A stretch of 64,000 nt of DNA, from contig JAQSEB010000186.1 in the NCBI GenBank assembly GCA_030063045.1, positions 1-64,000 on the forward strand. Reading direction: 5' to 3'. The stretch comes from Pratylenchus scribneri (taxonomy: Eukaryota; Nematoda; Chromadorea; Rhabditida; Pratylenchidae). The notes beneath the pieces were generated by a model. The model had not been told where the DNA came from. It did not search any database and saw nothing but the letters and a program-made list of their open reading frames with translations. This document shows, in pieces, positions 44,201-55,249 of this stretch. Every line of letters begins with the position of its first letter. Within the stretch, counting starts at the first letter, position 1. A program made the position numbers and the translations under genes.

Positions 44201-47200
44201 TTTATTAAAACATTGAAATGTTAATAAATAAATTGAACAGAACAAACAATTCGGTCGAAACCACCGGTTCGGTTAGGATGAGCTAAAATTCAGTTTCTAA
44301 AAATATTGTGATATTAGCTATTCCCACAAAACGATTAATATTGGAAACTGATAAATTCCATCAGAATTTACCCATTTCTGGACTGATAAATTTTGGAAAT
44401 ATCGGCTCTTATAAGTAAGCCAGTAGCCGGTGTCAGATGAGAATAAACTCATTCAATAGAGAATAATCAATTTATTCCATGAAATTTAATTTCAGAACCA
44501 AAATAAGACTGACAAAAAATTACCTGTTTGGGTCTAATAAGCAACGGTTCAACTTTTCAAAACAAGCTCAAATCGATTTGAAGTTGAAATTTCATAGCTT
44601 ATTTGGAGATACCTGCCAAGGTACTTGAAACTATACTCAACTCTGTACGAAATTCTAGAAGTCGAGATTTAGAAAATTTACTTTACCAGCTCATCATCTG
44701 TTTTTCCGTTATTTGTGTTGGCAATTGCAGTTGGGTTAATTTTAGCTCTGTTGAACTATTTATTATTATTGATTGACCATCAAATTATAAATAGCGTCCA
44801 TTTATTAATAGTATTCTCCTAGTTTATTTTCCATATTTTTTATTGAATTTACACACAAAAATAAAATAAATAAATGGACATCGGCGGTGGTTTAGGAAGA
44901 AAATAAAATTTTTTACTTTTTATTAATTCATTTTAAATAAATTTTATTCCCCGTTTAAAATTTCAGCAAAACCGTCAGCAGCAGGTCAAGCAGCGCCACA
45001 ATCTTCAAAAAGGCAGCATTTTGGTGGCGAGGAAATGAGCAAAATTGATAAGCAACGAGAACGGGAAAAAAGGAAGGCATTTTTCGAAATGAACAACAAA
45101 AACAACAATGATGATGATGATGAAGTGGTGGAAGTATTGGAGTATGAAGATGAAGATCAGCCTGAAGATGAAGATGTTGGAGATGTTCGGCCAAAACAAG
45201 AGGAGGAGGTGAAAGACGACGAATTACATGACAATAATAAGGACGAGGAGGCCGAGGAAGACGACGACATTATTTGTCTTTCTTCAGATGAAGAGGAGGA
45301 GGAGGAGAATGAATTGGAGGTTTTTTAATTTAAATATCTTTATAAATAATAAAAAATTAAAATTTTATAAAATTAAACAATTCATAATTTCAAGGTTTTG
45401 GTCCAATGATATGACCAAACCAAATAATCAATATAATATTTTAAAGAGTAGAAAATGGCGAATTAAATGTAATATTATTGAATTGCCAAATTGATAAAGG
45501 AATTATATGAAAAGGAAATTGTGAAATTTAATTTAAGTACAAATTTGTAAAAGTAAAGGGAGAACCGTTTTAGTTTTGTAGTATAGCTTTTAAGGTTAAG
45601 GCCCAAAACACAGAATAAATCCAAGTTTAGTGTTGGCTTGGATTTATAAAGTACATTTTACCAAAAAATTCCGATAATGTTCAGTAAAGGTACCCCCCCC
45701 CCCCCCATTAGGCCATGTACATACTTTTTGTGACAGAGTCACATGTGAGCCTCACAAAGTGAGTGGTGGCCCAATCACACTTTGGTGAGGCGTTCGCGTA
45801 TATACTTGGTGAGGCCACACCCCTTTCCGGCAGAGTGTGAGCGAGTCAAAATTGTGACTCTGTCACCAAAAAATGCGTACATACTTTTTTGGTGAAGGGA
45901 AGAAAAAATGTGTGAGCCTTTCTGCACTTGTCACCACTTGTGTATCAATACAACCATGGTACCAAATAGCCCCATTGTTATTCCAATATTGTTAAGCATA
46001 TTTTTAAATATTTTTAGAAATTTTTTTCAGAATTTTTCATCCATCCACTTTCGAGAAAAATGCAATTGAAAATAATTAAAATGAACGCCTCACCACCCAT
46101 GTTTTGATGGAAAACACCGGCCAATCCCAATGATGTGATAGTGAAAAATGATCAGAAAAAAATGGGGAATATTTTAAAAATAAAAGGAGAAATTTTCGTC
46201 AAACTGCTTCTTGTCCCTGCCAAGGTTTTGAACCAAAATTTAAACCGGTTTCCTGTGAACGTCAAACGCCATGTTCTATACATCATTGGATAGGGCTCGT
46301 CGAGTAGAATAAGAATATAAAAAAATTTTGTAAATCGGTCGTCAAATAAAAAAGTTATGGCCTCCAGAATGTCAGGAATCTGCAAATTTCCAGAGCCGCT
46401 AACTCGCCATGTAGTTGACCAAATTCGATGTTGCATAGCTTGTTGGAAAGAGGAGATGAAGGACTACAAAATATGTGAAAAGCAATTTCCTATATTCATC
46501 TTTTCCATTTTTATAATGCATTTTATATCCAAATCCGCTTATCATATATCCATGTTTTCAAATTTCAAAATTGATTTCATTTTTGGATTCTCCGTAGTCG
46601 ATTTACTTTATATGGAATTAATTTGAACGAGATTAGGCCACGAAATTGATGAGAAAAACCGGTTTAAAAAAATTGGTGAAGGCATTCGCAACGACTCACT
46701 ATGTGAGCCTCACAACTCACAAGAGGGCGGGAAAAAGTATGTACACCAACCACTCACCACTTGTGAGGCAAGAAATAGAGAAAGAAAATAGCGTGGTGAG
46801 GTGATACCTGTCACCAAGTCTGTACAGGGCCTTATACAATCACAAATTGTAAACTTTGATTGTTAATAAAAATACATTAATTTAGAATTAATAATAAATT
46901 AATATTTAACTTTAATTAAAATTTTTCAGATCAATTTAACTACCAATCAATAAGTATTATCATTATATATTTGCAATTTTCTTTTAAAATCACAAATTGG
47001 AAATTTGGTAAGCGATCCGAAAACCTTGAATTTATGATTTGTTGCCTTTTTAATTTTTAAATAAATTTAAATTACCAATTTGACTCAATTTTTTGAATTA
47101 TTTAATTAAAATTTAATTTAAATTTTTATTCCAGGAAAAGAAAATGGAACGGCCATGGCCCGGACTTCATGTGGTCGACATCAACCCTTTGGAATGGAAT

Positions 47201-50200
47201 TTGACACCAAAACAGTTAAGAAAATGGCCATTTGGTGGAGGGAAAGAGAGCGAAACAAAATTGATTGAGGAAGAAAGATGTGCCGAAACAGCGGAAAACA
47301 GGTTTGTGAATTAAAGGAGAATATTTAATTTAACAAAAAAATATGGAAATTGCCGACAAAAGAGTCTTGAAATAGCAGAATTCGGGAGGTTCAAAAAATT
47401 TTTCGGGACCCATAAACCATATACTCATTCGATAGATTTTCGTCAAGACGCGCAAATTTAATTTATTTAGTTTATTTGACCAATTTTAATTTAATTTTTC
47501 ACCAAACTATTTCCAAATTAATTCCACCATTCAATGCGCCTTGTCCATCTCTATTTAATACTATTTGGTTTGTGAATTTAAAAAAAACCTTTAAACTACT
47601 AATTTGACATTATCTACATTTTGTATTAAATTGAATAACTACTAATTAAAATGAATAGGGAATTGAATAAAAATAATATTCCATTTTAAATTGGCTATCC
47701 AAATTTTGCTCATTTTCCAACAACTTAGCCTAAAAAGCATAGCCCAGAAATTTTTTAGTATTATTTTTTAGAAAAATCAAAAATTTTGCGCGAACGAAAA
47801 TTTTTGGCTTTTTTCAGTCTAAAAAACCGAAAATTTTGAAAAAAAAATGTAAAAATCGGAAGAAATTTTTTAGTTTTTAGTAGAGAGCTATAAAGGAATA
47901 TTTATCAATTTTTCCTAGCTTTCGGCATTTCGGAAGGGGAGGGGCTACAGCCCCTACGCTCTTATCTTAGCCAGACTATTAATTAAACTTTCATATCATT
48001 AGGTTAGGTTTAATTGGCCAAAAAAACTACCCCATTTTGCCTATTTTTTTTTTCTATTTTTTGCTCATAAATTTTTTAATTATTTTGCAATAAAATCACT
48101 AAATTTTTCTCTAATGAATTCAACTCAATTTTCGGCTTTAAAATGGAAGCAAATTTGCTAAATTTAAAGCCAAAATTAATTTAAAAATTTATTTGACTCA
48201 CAAAATATGTGCTTACAAAATTGAATAAATTAAATTTAAATGAATTATTCCAACTAAATAAATTAATAAATTTAGTAATTCGGATCTTGCCGAAACTGGC
48301 GACGAATTGGCTGATTTTAATCCAGACCATGTGCCGAAAACAATTCTGCTTGGTAAATTAATATAAAATATTTTTATTCAAAAATTTAATAAAATTTGCC
48401 ATTTAGAACTTCCATTTGTCGATGAAGAAGTGAATGAAAATGGAAATGAAGTGGAAGAAGGAGGAAATAATGTTGTGATTCAAAATGATGGAAATGAAGA
48501 GGAAGATGGGAATAATAATATGGAGGAAGAAAGAATTGAAGAAGAGGAAGACAAGGAAAATCAACAAGAAGAACAAATGGAAATGGACATTTTTTACGAG
48601 GATTATGAAGAATTTGGTGGAGATGGAGGGGATGAGAATGTTGTGAATGAAGCAGCAGAGGATGGCCCACAAAATATTGTTGAGGTGAAAAAATTAGATA
48701 TTTAGTAATTTAGCCGCCATAATGTTATAGAACTGGAATTTAGGAAAATATTTTGTGCCGAGAAATTAACATTTTTAAGGCCATAAAAATTTGACCATAA
48801 TAAAATGTTGAATTATTATTAGGTTTAGCTTTAAATTTAAGGTTTTACTTTAGACAGGATCAGATTCATAAAGAATCCTCATTTGTAATTTTTTTCCTCA
48901 AAAAATATCATTTTTTGCAGAAAAAATATAGGTAAACTTATTAAAAATTCAATGGTTTTAGGCAAATTTTGAATATAATCTAAAAAATCTATATTTGAAT
49001 AATTTTTAGTCGGCCACAACACAACAACGAATTGCCAATTGGGAAAAAGCATACAACAATCAAGAAACGGAATTGGATCGGACTCCGTGTTGTTCAAAGT
49101 AAGTAAATAAAAATAATTAAATTAAATAAAAGGAGGGAAAATTTTGCGAATATATTTTTTGTTTTAATGCTTTTTGGAGAAACATTTTTTAATTTTGACC
49201 ATAGCTAAATAATATAGCAACCAATTTTCAAAGCTGATAAACATTTTAAAATTGTAAAAAAAAATGAATTCTACAATTTAACCTTTTTTAAAATTTATGA
49301 AATTCGGAATATCTAAAAAAATGTAATAAATATACATTATTGCAAGATAATCCATTTATTTTATAAATTGTTAAAATTATTCAAAAAATAAAAAAAAATT
49401 AAAAAAGTCATTTTTTAAGAATATATTTAGGGCTTAATTTCGATAATGAATTTTATTGTTCCGGATTTTGGTTTTTTATTTTTTGAAAAATTATAAAATA
49501 AAAATTTCTTGTTTTTCACATTTTCGTATATTTAAAAATTAATTAATTTCAAATCAGTTCTTTGCCAAAAACATCTTCTTCTTCGTCAACAAAACAACAA
49601 AATATTAACGACCCATATGAAAAATTCAATCAATTAAAAAGGCAATTATGCGAATTGATTAAAATGCCCTATGATGGGAAGAATACATTTACCAAAGAGT
49701 GAGTTAAAAAATAAAATAATAAATTAAAATGAAGGAATAAAAAATTTTACAAATAAGCATCTCATTGAACTATTTTCTGGCCATAGTTCAAATTAGGAGG
49801 CAACTTAAGAAAATGATATGCCATTCGAAAGCCTATTTTATTCAGAATATTCGGGTTCATTACATTCAATGACATATGATAATGTTGAATTTTATAAAAT
49901 TAAAAAAAGGTGAAATTGTAGATGGAATTTTGAGCTTTTCAATTCCCTAATTGGTTTCATAATTTATTTGGCTATTGCCAAAAGAATTAACTAAATAATG
50001 AGGATGACGTAGAAAAATTCAAAATTTTAATCATTTTATTTAAGAAAAATCGAACAATTTTTGGCCATGAATGAGGAACAAAATGAGGAAAGTGAAAATG
50101 AAGAAAATCTGCAACAAAAAGACCAACACCAAATGAAAACAAATGAAGAAATCAACAAAAATTCAAATGAAATTGACGAAGCACTAAAGATTTGTTTTGG

Positions 50201-53200
50201 TAATTTTGCTGATGATGACGAAGAGGAAGATGAGGCAGATGGGAAGGACAGCCACGGTATTCAGGTAATTAAAATAATTTTGAAAACTCGAATTTTGCTT
50301 ATTGTCCCAAAATATCTTAGCAATCTTTCTTTCAACTTTTAATTAAATATTTATGCCTTAGACTTTTCTTTTGGAACATTTTAACATAAATAAAAAAAGA
50401 TATGGCCAAAAACGCGAAAAAAATGTCGGATTTTGGTCTATGTTTTCCTTTTTTGTCATTCAAAAACTTAACAATTTATAAAAAATCTACTATTTCTTTT
50501 TCTAATGAATTAAACTCTATCAGAAGTCAGAACTAAATTATAACATTTACGAAATCTAAAAATTAAGAAGATTTATTTAATGTGCAAAATTCGGCGATTG
50601 CACATATTTCATTCAACCCACTTTAATTTTTATAAATTTGCAGAAACATAATTCAATTGATCGAATTGGCAATTTGCGTTTGGAACGGCCCAAGATAACA
50701 TTGCCGAAAATAAAAGTTGACCCGGATGAAGACAATCCTCCAACTCGGAATGAGATCCAGCAAATAATAACTGGTAAATTTTTATTAAGATTGAAATATT
50801 GTTTTATTTTTTTTTATAGAAGTTTCAAACCAACAGGAACATATTGTGGCAAACTCATCAAAGGGCCAAATCGATGAAAATGTATGCAAATTTCTTTTAA
50901 AAAATTTTTTATTGTTTAAAACATTTTTAGGTCGAAGAAATCGAACAAGAAAATCAACGAGGAAAAAAGAAAAAGAATGAAAGCTCTGATGAGAGGATCG
51001 AAAAGAAGAAGAGAAAAAGGGAAGAAAAGCATCCGCAACGAGTTCAACAGCAAGAGGGCCAACAATCGAGGTAAATTTTCGAATAGTTAGTCATGAAATT
51101 AAATTATTTTCTCCGGGTTTTCTTTTTTCGTTAATTTTGAAATTACTAAATGATTCTACAAAAAATTTTTAAAAAATAAATAGAGATAAAATAAAGGAAA
51201 ATTGGTTAATTTAATGAGAGAATTATGATTTTTCAGAAATATTTTTTAAAACAATTACTTTACAAAATTAAAAAATTACAATCCCTCTTTCCGGAAAGAA
51301 AATTTCAATCGCAATTACATTCCAAAATTAAATAAGAAATTAAAATTGTTTCTAGAATCCCATTCTCTTTCTTTAATCTAATCAAACCTTTTTCTCCTTT
51401 TTTTTTGAAAATCATACTTTAAACTTTACTCTATTTTAGTCACGACAAATTACCCTATTTTAGTCACGATAAAAATGCATCATCGCCACCACCGGCCACT
51501 TTTTCACGTCATGCTCAACTTCAGACATTTCCGGCTCCCACGCCAAATTTGATTAATGCTGGCCCCAGTACGAATATCAATTTAGGCGTAGACGGTATTT
51601 TTATTTTATGCAATTTTTATGTTATCTTGACTGTTCTGTTTGCTTTGGTTATTTGGTGTCTTTTTTTAATGAAAATTTTTGGGCAATGAAAATCAAAAAT
51701 TTCCACATTTTCCCCACTTTTTTTTTGATCTATTCATTGTGCAGTGTGTGCACCTTTTTCTTTCTTTACTATTTGCATTTTTTCCCAATTTTGCACAAAA
51801 AAATTTTAAATGGCATTAAAATTCCATTTTGTTGTAGCACAACCTCGCTGCAAATTCTTTTCGGCAAACAAAATTTGTCGCGAAGGCGAGAACTGCCTTT
51901 TTTATCATGATCGCTCCGATTCCTCATGGAGCAAGGAAATTCAGCGAAAAAATGATGGAAGTAAGACCAAAAAAAATTAGAGGATTTTTTTCGTTATAAA
52001 TATATTGATTATTAAATTTTAATTTTTTTCCAGATTGTGTCTACTTTTTTGGACGTGGATTTTGTTTCAAAGGCGATAAATGCACATTTTTGCATGGAGA
52101 TATGCCGACACGTGGATCCGAACTGCGAAATAAGCGAAGGTGGGGAGAATTTTTCAAAATTTAATAAAAAATGTAAAATTTCGCCTTTTTCTTTAAAAAA
52201 ATACAAAAAAAAATAAAATGAGAATTAATTTGATTTTTAATAAATACTATATATTAAAATTTTTTGAAGTATTGCCACAAGAAATTAATTTGGATATTGA
52301 ATCTTTTAAAATATTTCTTATTTGCTAAAATTTTTAGCGCAGTCTTCAATGAATTGATGTCAATTTCGACAAAATCGACCATTCAGCCAACATCTCCAAA
52401 ACTGCCTCCTCCACCGCCTTCAGGCTTAATTCCTCCTCCGCCACCAGTGCCGCCAAAAATTTCCTTGTCTTCTCAACAATTGCTGGAGGGAAAGATGAAA
52501 CAATTTTGTACATCATTAAGTCCTCCGCGAGCACAGCCACCACAAATTTCTTTGCCTCAGGAAACGGAAATTAGGTAATTTTGGAAAATTTAGACCAATA
52601 ATTTAATGAATTAAAACCAAACCTAATAAATTATAATTTCAAATTATAATTTTTCAGTCATCCGCCACCACCGCCTCCTTTGCCACATCAACGAATTGCT
52701 TTGTCTCAACAATTGTTGGAAGCAGAAATGAGGTAATTTTAACAATTAAAACCAATAATAATGAACTCAATTTTTATTTTTCAGTCCTCAGCCCTCATCA
52801 GTGATTTTGGTCAGTAGCAGTTCAGCAACGTCTCCACGAAAAAGGGAACATCGCCGCCATCGTTCCAGCAGTCGTTCTCATCATTCCCGCCGGTCGCCAC
52901 CACCCAGAGGAAGGTCTCAACATCGTCATTCATCAGTACATCGTCATCGTTCTCGTTCGCGGTCTGAGTCAATTTCACCTCCTCGCAAACGTCGATCTCG
53001 ATCCCGTTCACGCATATCCAGTCGACAATATCAACCGGCAGAGAGGCAAGTTTATATATTTAAAATACAAAAAATAAATAAATTTGAATACTAAATTTTA
53101 TGGCTTAATAATTTTTGTCATGTAGAGTTTAAATTTAAGCTCATTAGTTGATTAGATTTAAACCTTTATTTTAGAGAATTTGAATTGAAAATTATGCATT

Positions 53201-55249
53201 TATTTAACTTTTAAAAATACTGATTTTTTTAAACAAAAATTACACATTTAGTAAATTTATATAAATATAAATTAATTTTTTAAGAAATATTTAAATTTAA
53301 CTTTATTATAATTCATTTTATTTCAGTAATCGAAGGAACCTGCGTCGTCGTTCGCGGTCGGAAGAGTCAATTTCACCAATTCGCACACGTCAATCTCGAT
53401 CCCGTTCCCGCGTATCGATTCGACATATTCAACCAACAGAGAGGCAAGTTTTATATTCGAATACCATTTTTATTTAGACAAAAAAAGAGATATTTTTGCC
53501 AAATTTTTGACATTATGAAGAGTTCAAATTTGAGTTTATTAGGGGGTTAGATTTAGGCTATAGAATTCGAAATTATAACGGAATTAAGCCTTAAAAAGAC
53601 TGATTTTTATTACAAAAAATTCACATTTAGTAAATTTTATTAATTTAAATATATTTATTTATTTGTAATTTTTCAGTGACCGGAGGAGCCGTAGTCGCAG
53701 CCGAAACCGAACTCAAATCATTATTGAGCTTTCGGATGATGATGAGCAACAAAGCGACAAACCTCGAAATTCGGATGCAAATAAAAAATATGGCCATGAA
53801 TTGCCTTCACAACATGATGAATTTGTTCGCCGGAAACCAAATTCGGGCTCTTATCAGCATAGAATGGTTCTTCCTGTTGGCCATCGATCATTCACTAAGC
53901 CAGAATTGCGCCCATGTCAGTTTATTTTTAGTAAAAATACAATTTATAAAGAATTTATTCTCAATTTAATTATACCAAAATATCGAAATTTTCAAATTTT
54001 TTTCCATTTAATTTTAATTCAAAAATGCAAATAGATAATTTGGGTATTCTAAACATGAATGTTAATCTACATTTTGTCCAATACATATTTATATTCCAAT
54101 ATTGGTTAGCCCAATGTAAATATTTATCATCGATGGTAAGGTTGTTCAGAGTTGGTTTTAGACCAGGATTTTGGCATAATTTGGTTTTCGAAAAATATCG
54201 CTTTGTTTTCTGCTATTTTCGGTTTATTTTACCCAAAATTCCCAATTTTGGTTTTATATTGGATCGATTTACTCAAACCGTTACCTACTTTGGCCAACCC
54301 TAATAATCATACAAAAACTTATAAATGATGGCCTACCATTTCCAACATGACCAAATATGGCTGGACTAAATTTACACATTCATGTTTAAAATTCAAAATT
54401 ACCTTAGAAAAACATCTTGAATTTTTGCCCCACATAAATTGCAAAAATTCATTCATTAATTTTTCCCTTTCAGTTGTCGAGGATTGTCCACATTTTGTGC
54501 TGAATGGCTGGTGTGGATGGGACCAAAATTGCCGTTACAGTCATGGTGATGCTGAACCCACACGCGGATATCAAAATGCAGTGAAAAAATTGACGCATCG
54601 GCAGTTGATGGACAGGTGTGGCAAATTTTTAATGACATAAATATAATTTATATACCAAAAAGGAATAAAATTTTCCATGTATAAATTTTGTTTTATTTTG
54701 AATTTTTTTTTATCAAAATTTTAAATTTTATAATAAAATTTGAATCAAAATAGGCTACCAAATTTTGCACATACAATATAAAAATTAGCATTAAATATAT
54801 AGCGAATTTTATCCAATTTAATAGCCATAACCATAATTGGATGAATTATTAGAGAAAAGAATGATTGAATTTTGATGGAAAATTGGCAAAAATTTATTTT
54901 TATTTTCCATAATAAGCAAAAAATATCCAAAATAGGAACTTATTATCGGTTATCTTTATCTGGGACCAGCTTTTTTTCTCACCCAAATCCGCAAAATTCA
55001 GGTAGCAAATTTTTGGTTTTCGGCAATTTTTTCGCTTACCAAAACATTTTTATATTAAATTTTAATTTAAATAAAAAAAACCAAATTTAATAAATAATTT
55101 TCCATTAAAATTTCAGCAGTCTTTCTCAGGGCGTTCCTCCGTTGGCAATTCCTTCAAGGAATGATGAAAATGCATCATCGGCCGTCAATAACAATGAAGC
55201 GCCAACCACATCAAGCCGGGAAAGAAGCCGAAGTCGATCAAGGCATTGA
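38262..55249 (+). CDS. CCCH zinc-finger/RS protein (ZC3H4/Su(sable)-like)
   Basis: Twenty-two exons: 38262-38336, 44071-44176, 44967-45319, 47135-47301, 48276-48352, 48407-48684, 49010-49098, 49558-49698, 50045-50264, 50644-50773, 50820-50881, 50931-51070, 51464-51594, 51838-51960, 52034-52139, 52338-52574, 52658-52732, 52785-53045, 53327-53443, 53677-53915, 54474-54615 and 55117-55249. All phases agree, giving 1133 residues. In order: a PP1-docking-like RVHWPD followed by LRQFDVDE (compare KSVxWPEE...FELDE in ZC3H4/PNUTS), acidic and coiled-coil-prone regions, two C-x8-C-x5-C-x3-H fingers (exons 14 and 15), proline-rich segments, an Arg/Ser domain (exons 18-20), a third C-x8-C-x5-C-x3-H finger (exon 21) and an RS tail. 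Relatives bind nascent RNA in the nucleus and, with WDR82, restrict extragenic transcription. Introns after exons 18 and 19 use GCAAGT donors; exon 13 has two in-frame acceptors. Confidence 0.88.
38518..39091 (+). repeat. 5' LTR of BEL/Pao-like element
   Basis: 574 bp, TGTCGCGATG... to ...CCACAACA. A TATATAAG box near 38920 lies upstream of a plausible transcript start. It appears identical to the 3' LTR. The sequence just after it (about 39096-39112, GTGGGGGCTCAACC) may be the primer-binding site. Confidence 0.93.
39180..39460 (+). repeat. Imperfect direct repeats in retroelement leader
   Basis: At least four degenerate copies of a unit with AGCCACAGGGCAA/AGCCATCAGGGCAA and CAATCCTAATTGAGGA words lie between the LTR and the first frames. 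A frame runs through the repeats (39047-39466) but starts inside the LTR and is low-complexity, so I treat it as a leader, not a gene. Confidence 0.6.
39574..39915 (+). CDS. Small retroelement frame upstream of Gag
   Basis: A 113-residue frame with an acidic/lysine-rich, helical composition (LEEGITPAEEAKLVAEGKF near the start) and an ordinary stop. It lies 123 bp before the Gag-like frame. It has no recognised domain. It may be part of a spliced or re-initiated Gag leader or a chance frame. Confidence 0.4.
   Translation: MKHHEEKRDNTHPIKSKQIKLEEGITPAEEAKLVAEGKFTPIKIPPEINLVLARELLTKVLEETNKIDITIKEYNKILNKIWNTYSSKETQYSSRISKAAYLSGLIERAVFQL
40039..42021 (+). CDS. BEL/Pao-type Gag-protease polyprotein (truncated)
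   Basis: A 660-residue frame. The N-terminal 130 residues are helical and Lys/Glu-rich. A DUF1759-like capsid region (FNGREWQTFWDDYNSTI, KFKYLKGLL, about residues 200-350) is followed by zinc-knuckle-like cysteine/histidine clusters (CHFCQKENHQTKDC, CVNCLKKGHQVKNC, CFQCNKKHHTLLC, about residues 452-520) and the start of a DUF1758/retropepsin-like domain at LFDSASQKSYIT. The canonical active-site D-S/T-G reads D-S-A here. The frame ends early because a +1 shift at the A7 run at 41972-41978 moves the rest of the protease into the next frame. Order and domains match BEL/Pao elements. Confidence 0.85.
   Translation: MSGKLRTKIPQIYRSLIKNMEQYEIDLTNKLYEYPNEDKETCEKVYLKTKKDIRKIGDLFDKLYQYNHNWNKLIKQKKGEDKEVELEAQNNFYQKYDVKTILANADAILDSLKELNLESKRNLKRFCNNLEDPESENETDQDQEITSDEEPQIIQLKQNQSISSSHTLTPITPADSSLNEDSKIANINVKLPTLSLIHFNGREWQTFWDDYNSTIHNNNQLEPIQKFKYLKGLLHNEPYRLIAPYPLTNANYNIVIELLKKRYGNPEIQRENLHTELRNLRKTSDNPQELRKFLLYVNRIVLQLQTFEEDINHPQIRQAIETKLPIHLRLKIYKIRQETGYISTEDILELVDHHTQAREEIEKMEYKFTHEKNEFQNYKLKNQQDTYQKFSKNNWIKQNYSNQTNSQNPFNTSAMLTNANVEKTNNQIQTKKYQNPNYQEYDNTTKFCFCHFCQKENHQTKDCAIFTTPEQRMERIYEISLCVNCLKKGHQVKNCNSKLACFQCNKKHHTLLCKNKSKIQEKTQTNLITQQNDEKPELTKTNACQIKPDKTSDEDELFMTIETFIYNTESDENKRALILFDSASQKSYITEELTQSLNLSTINETHLGISTFNSDNIKAVKSKKVETGIETKNGEIIIIKLQTIQKNYRLTHKTEKCKSF
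42089..43051 (+). CDS. Protease tail joined to envelope-like glycoprotein end
   Basis: A 320-residue frame extending into the 3' LTR. Its first part continues the DUF1758 protease end from the previous frame (an ILIGIDYYW motif precedes the first Met). It then jumps to a hydrophobic segment, a Cys-rich ectodomain with about a dozen cysteines and N-glycosylation sites, a strong membrane helix near residue 255 and a CCCTC-containing basic tail. That is the layout of class-II (phlebovirus-like) envelope C-termini carried by some nematode BEL/Pao elements. Reverse transcriptase, integrase and most of the envelope are missing between the two parts, so the glycoprotein is a truncated remnant. The envelope assignment is inference from layout. 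Confidence 0.65.
   Translation: MKPEAKMEILPSGFHMIDTKFGNIVSGKGKTIISNINLIKKQEINPTKTIITNANLNTISIPKTKNFFPLQFPFILTILLMLFNHTFCTPYECSENIKNYETLYPTIYDKSKCNMTANSLTGCFASTTGAKLQYNCKTDYGSVHAQIKCPSQEFTVPCNSEGIEDSVKINFGIDTIEEKCEVVCPGGKSEILIKGNLNYISEQTEKREQTKGNSEQPHNGYNFDNIINTIKDTGGFFLDIFKTNLRNILVILPIVIIFGLLFIYLFPIIYPALLKCCCTCLTTKMPRKTPNFGGNVAMREKMGHNFTRKNSSLSKQRKTK
42973..43546 (+). repeat. 3' LTR of BEL/Pao-like element
   Basis: 574 bp, apparently identical to the 5' LTR, preceded by the short purine-rich GGCGGGAA and followed by the GGCTC target-site duplication. Confidence 0.93.
43660..43985. repeat. GAT/ATC-rich inverted microsatellite in intron 1
   Basis: GATGATGAGGATGATGAAGAAG-type sequence faces CATCATCCTCATCTTC-type sequence twice, giving self-complementary purine/pyrimidine blocks. 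Reading frames through it are low-complexity and lie within an intron, so no gene is called. Confidence 0.6.
45711..46831. mobile_element. Harbinger-like MITE in zinc-finger gene intron 3
   Basis: A 1,121-bp element with inverted ends GGCCATGTACATAC (left) and GGCCCTGTACAGAC (reverse complement of the right), flanked by the 3-bp duplication TTA (45708-45710 and 46832-46834). Subterminal GTGAGCCTCAC and CACCACTTGTG words recur in both orientations. A TTA (TWA) duplication and GGCC termini fit the PIF/Harbinger superfamily. No transposase is visible; two short frames (46152-46436 minus, 46357-46626 plus) have no domain. A poly-C run lies just outside the left end. Confidence 0.8.
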
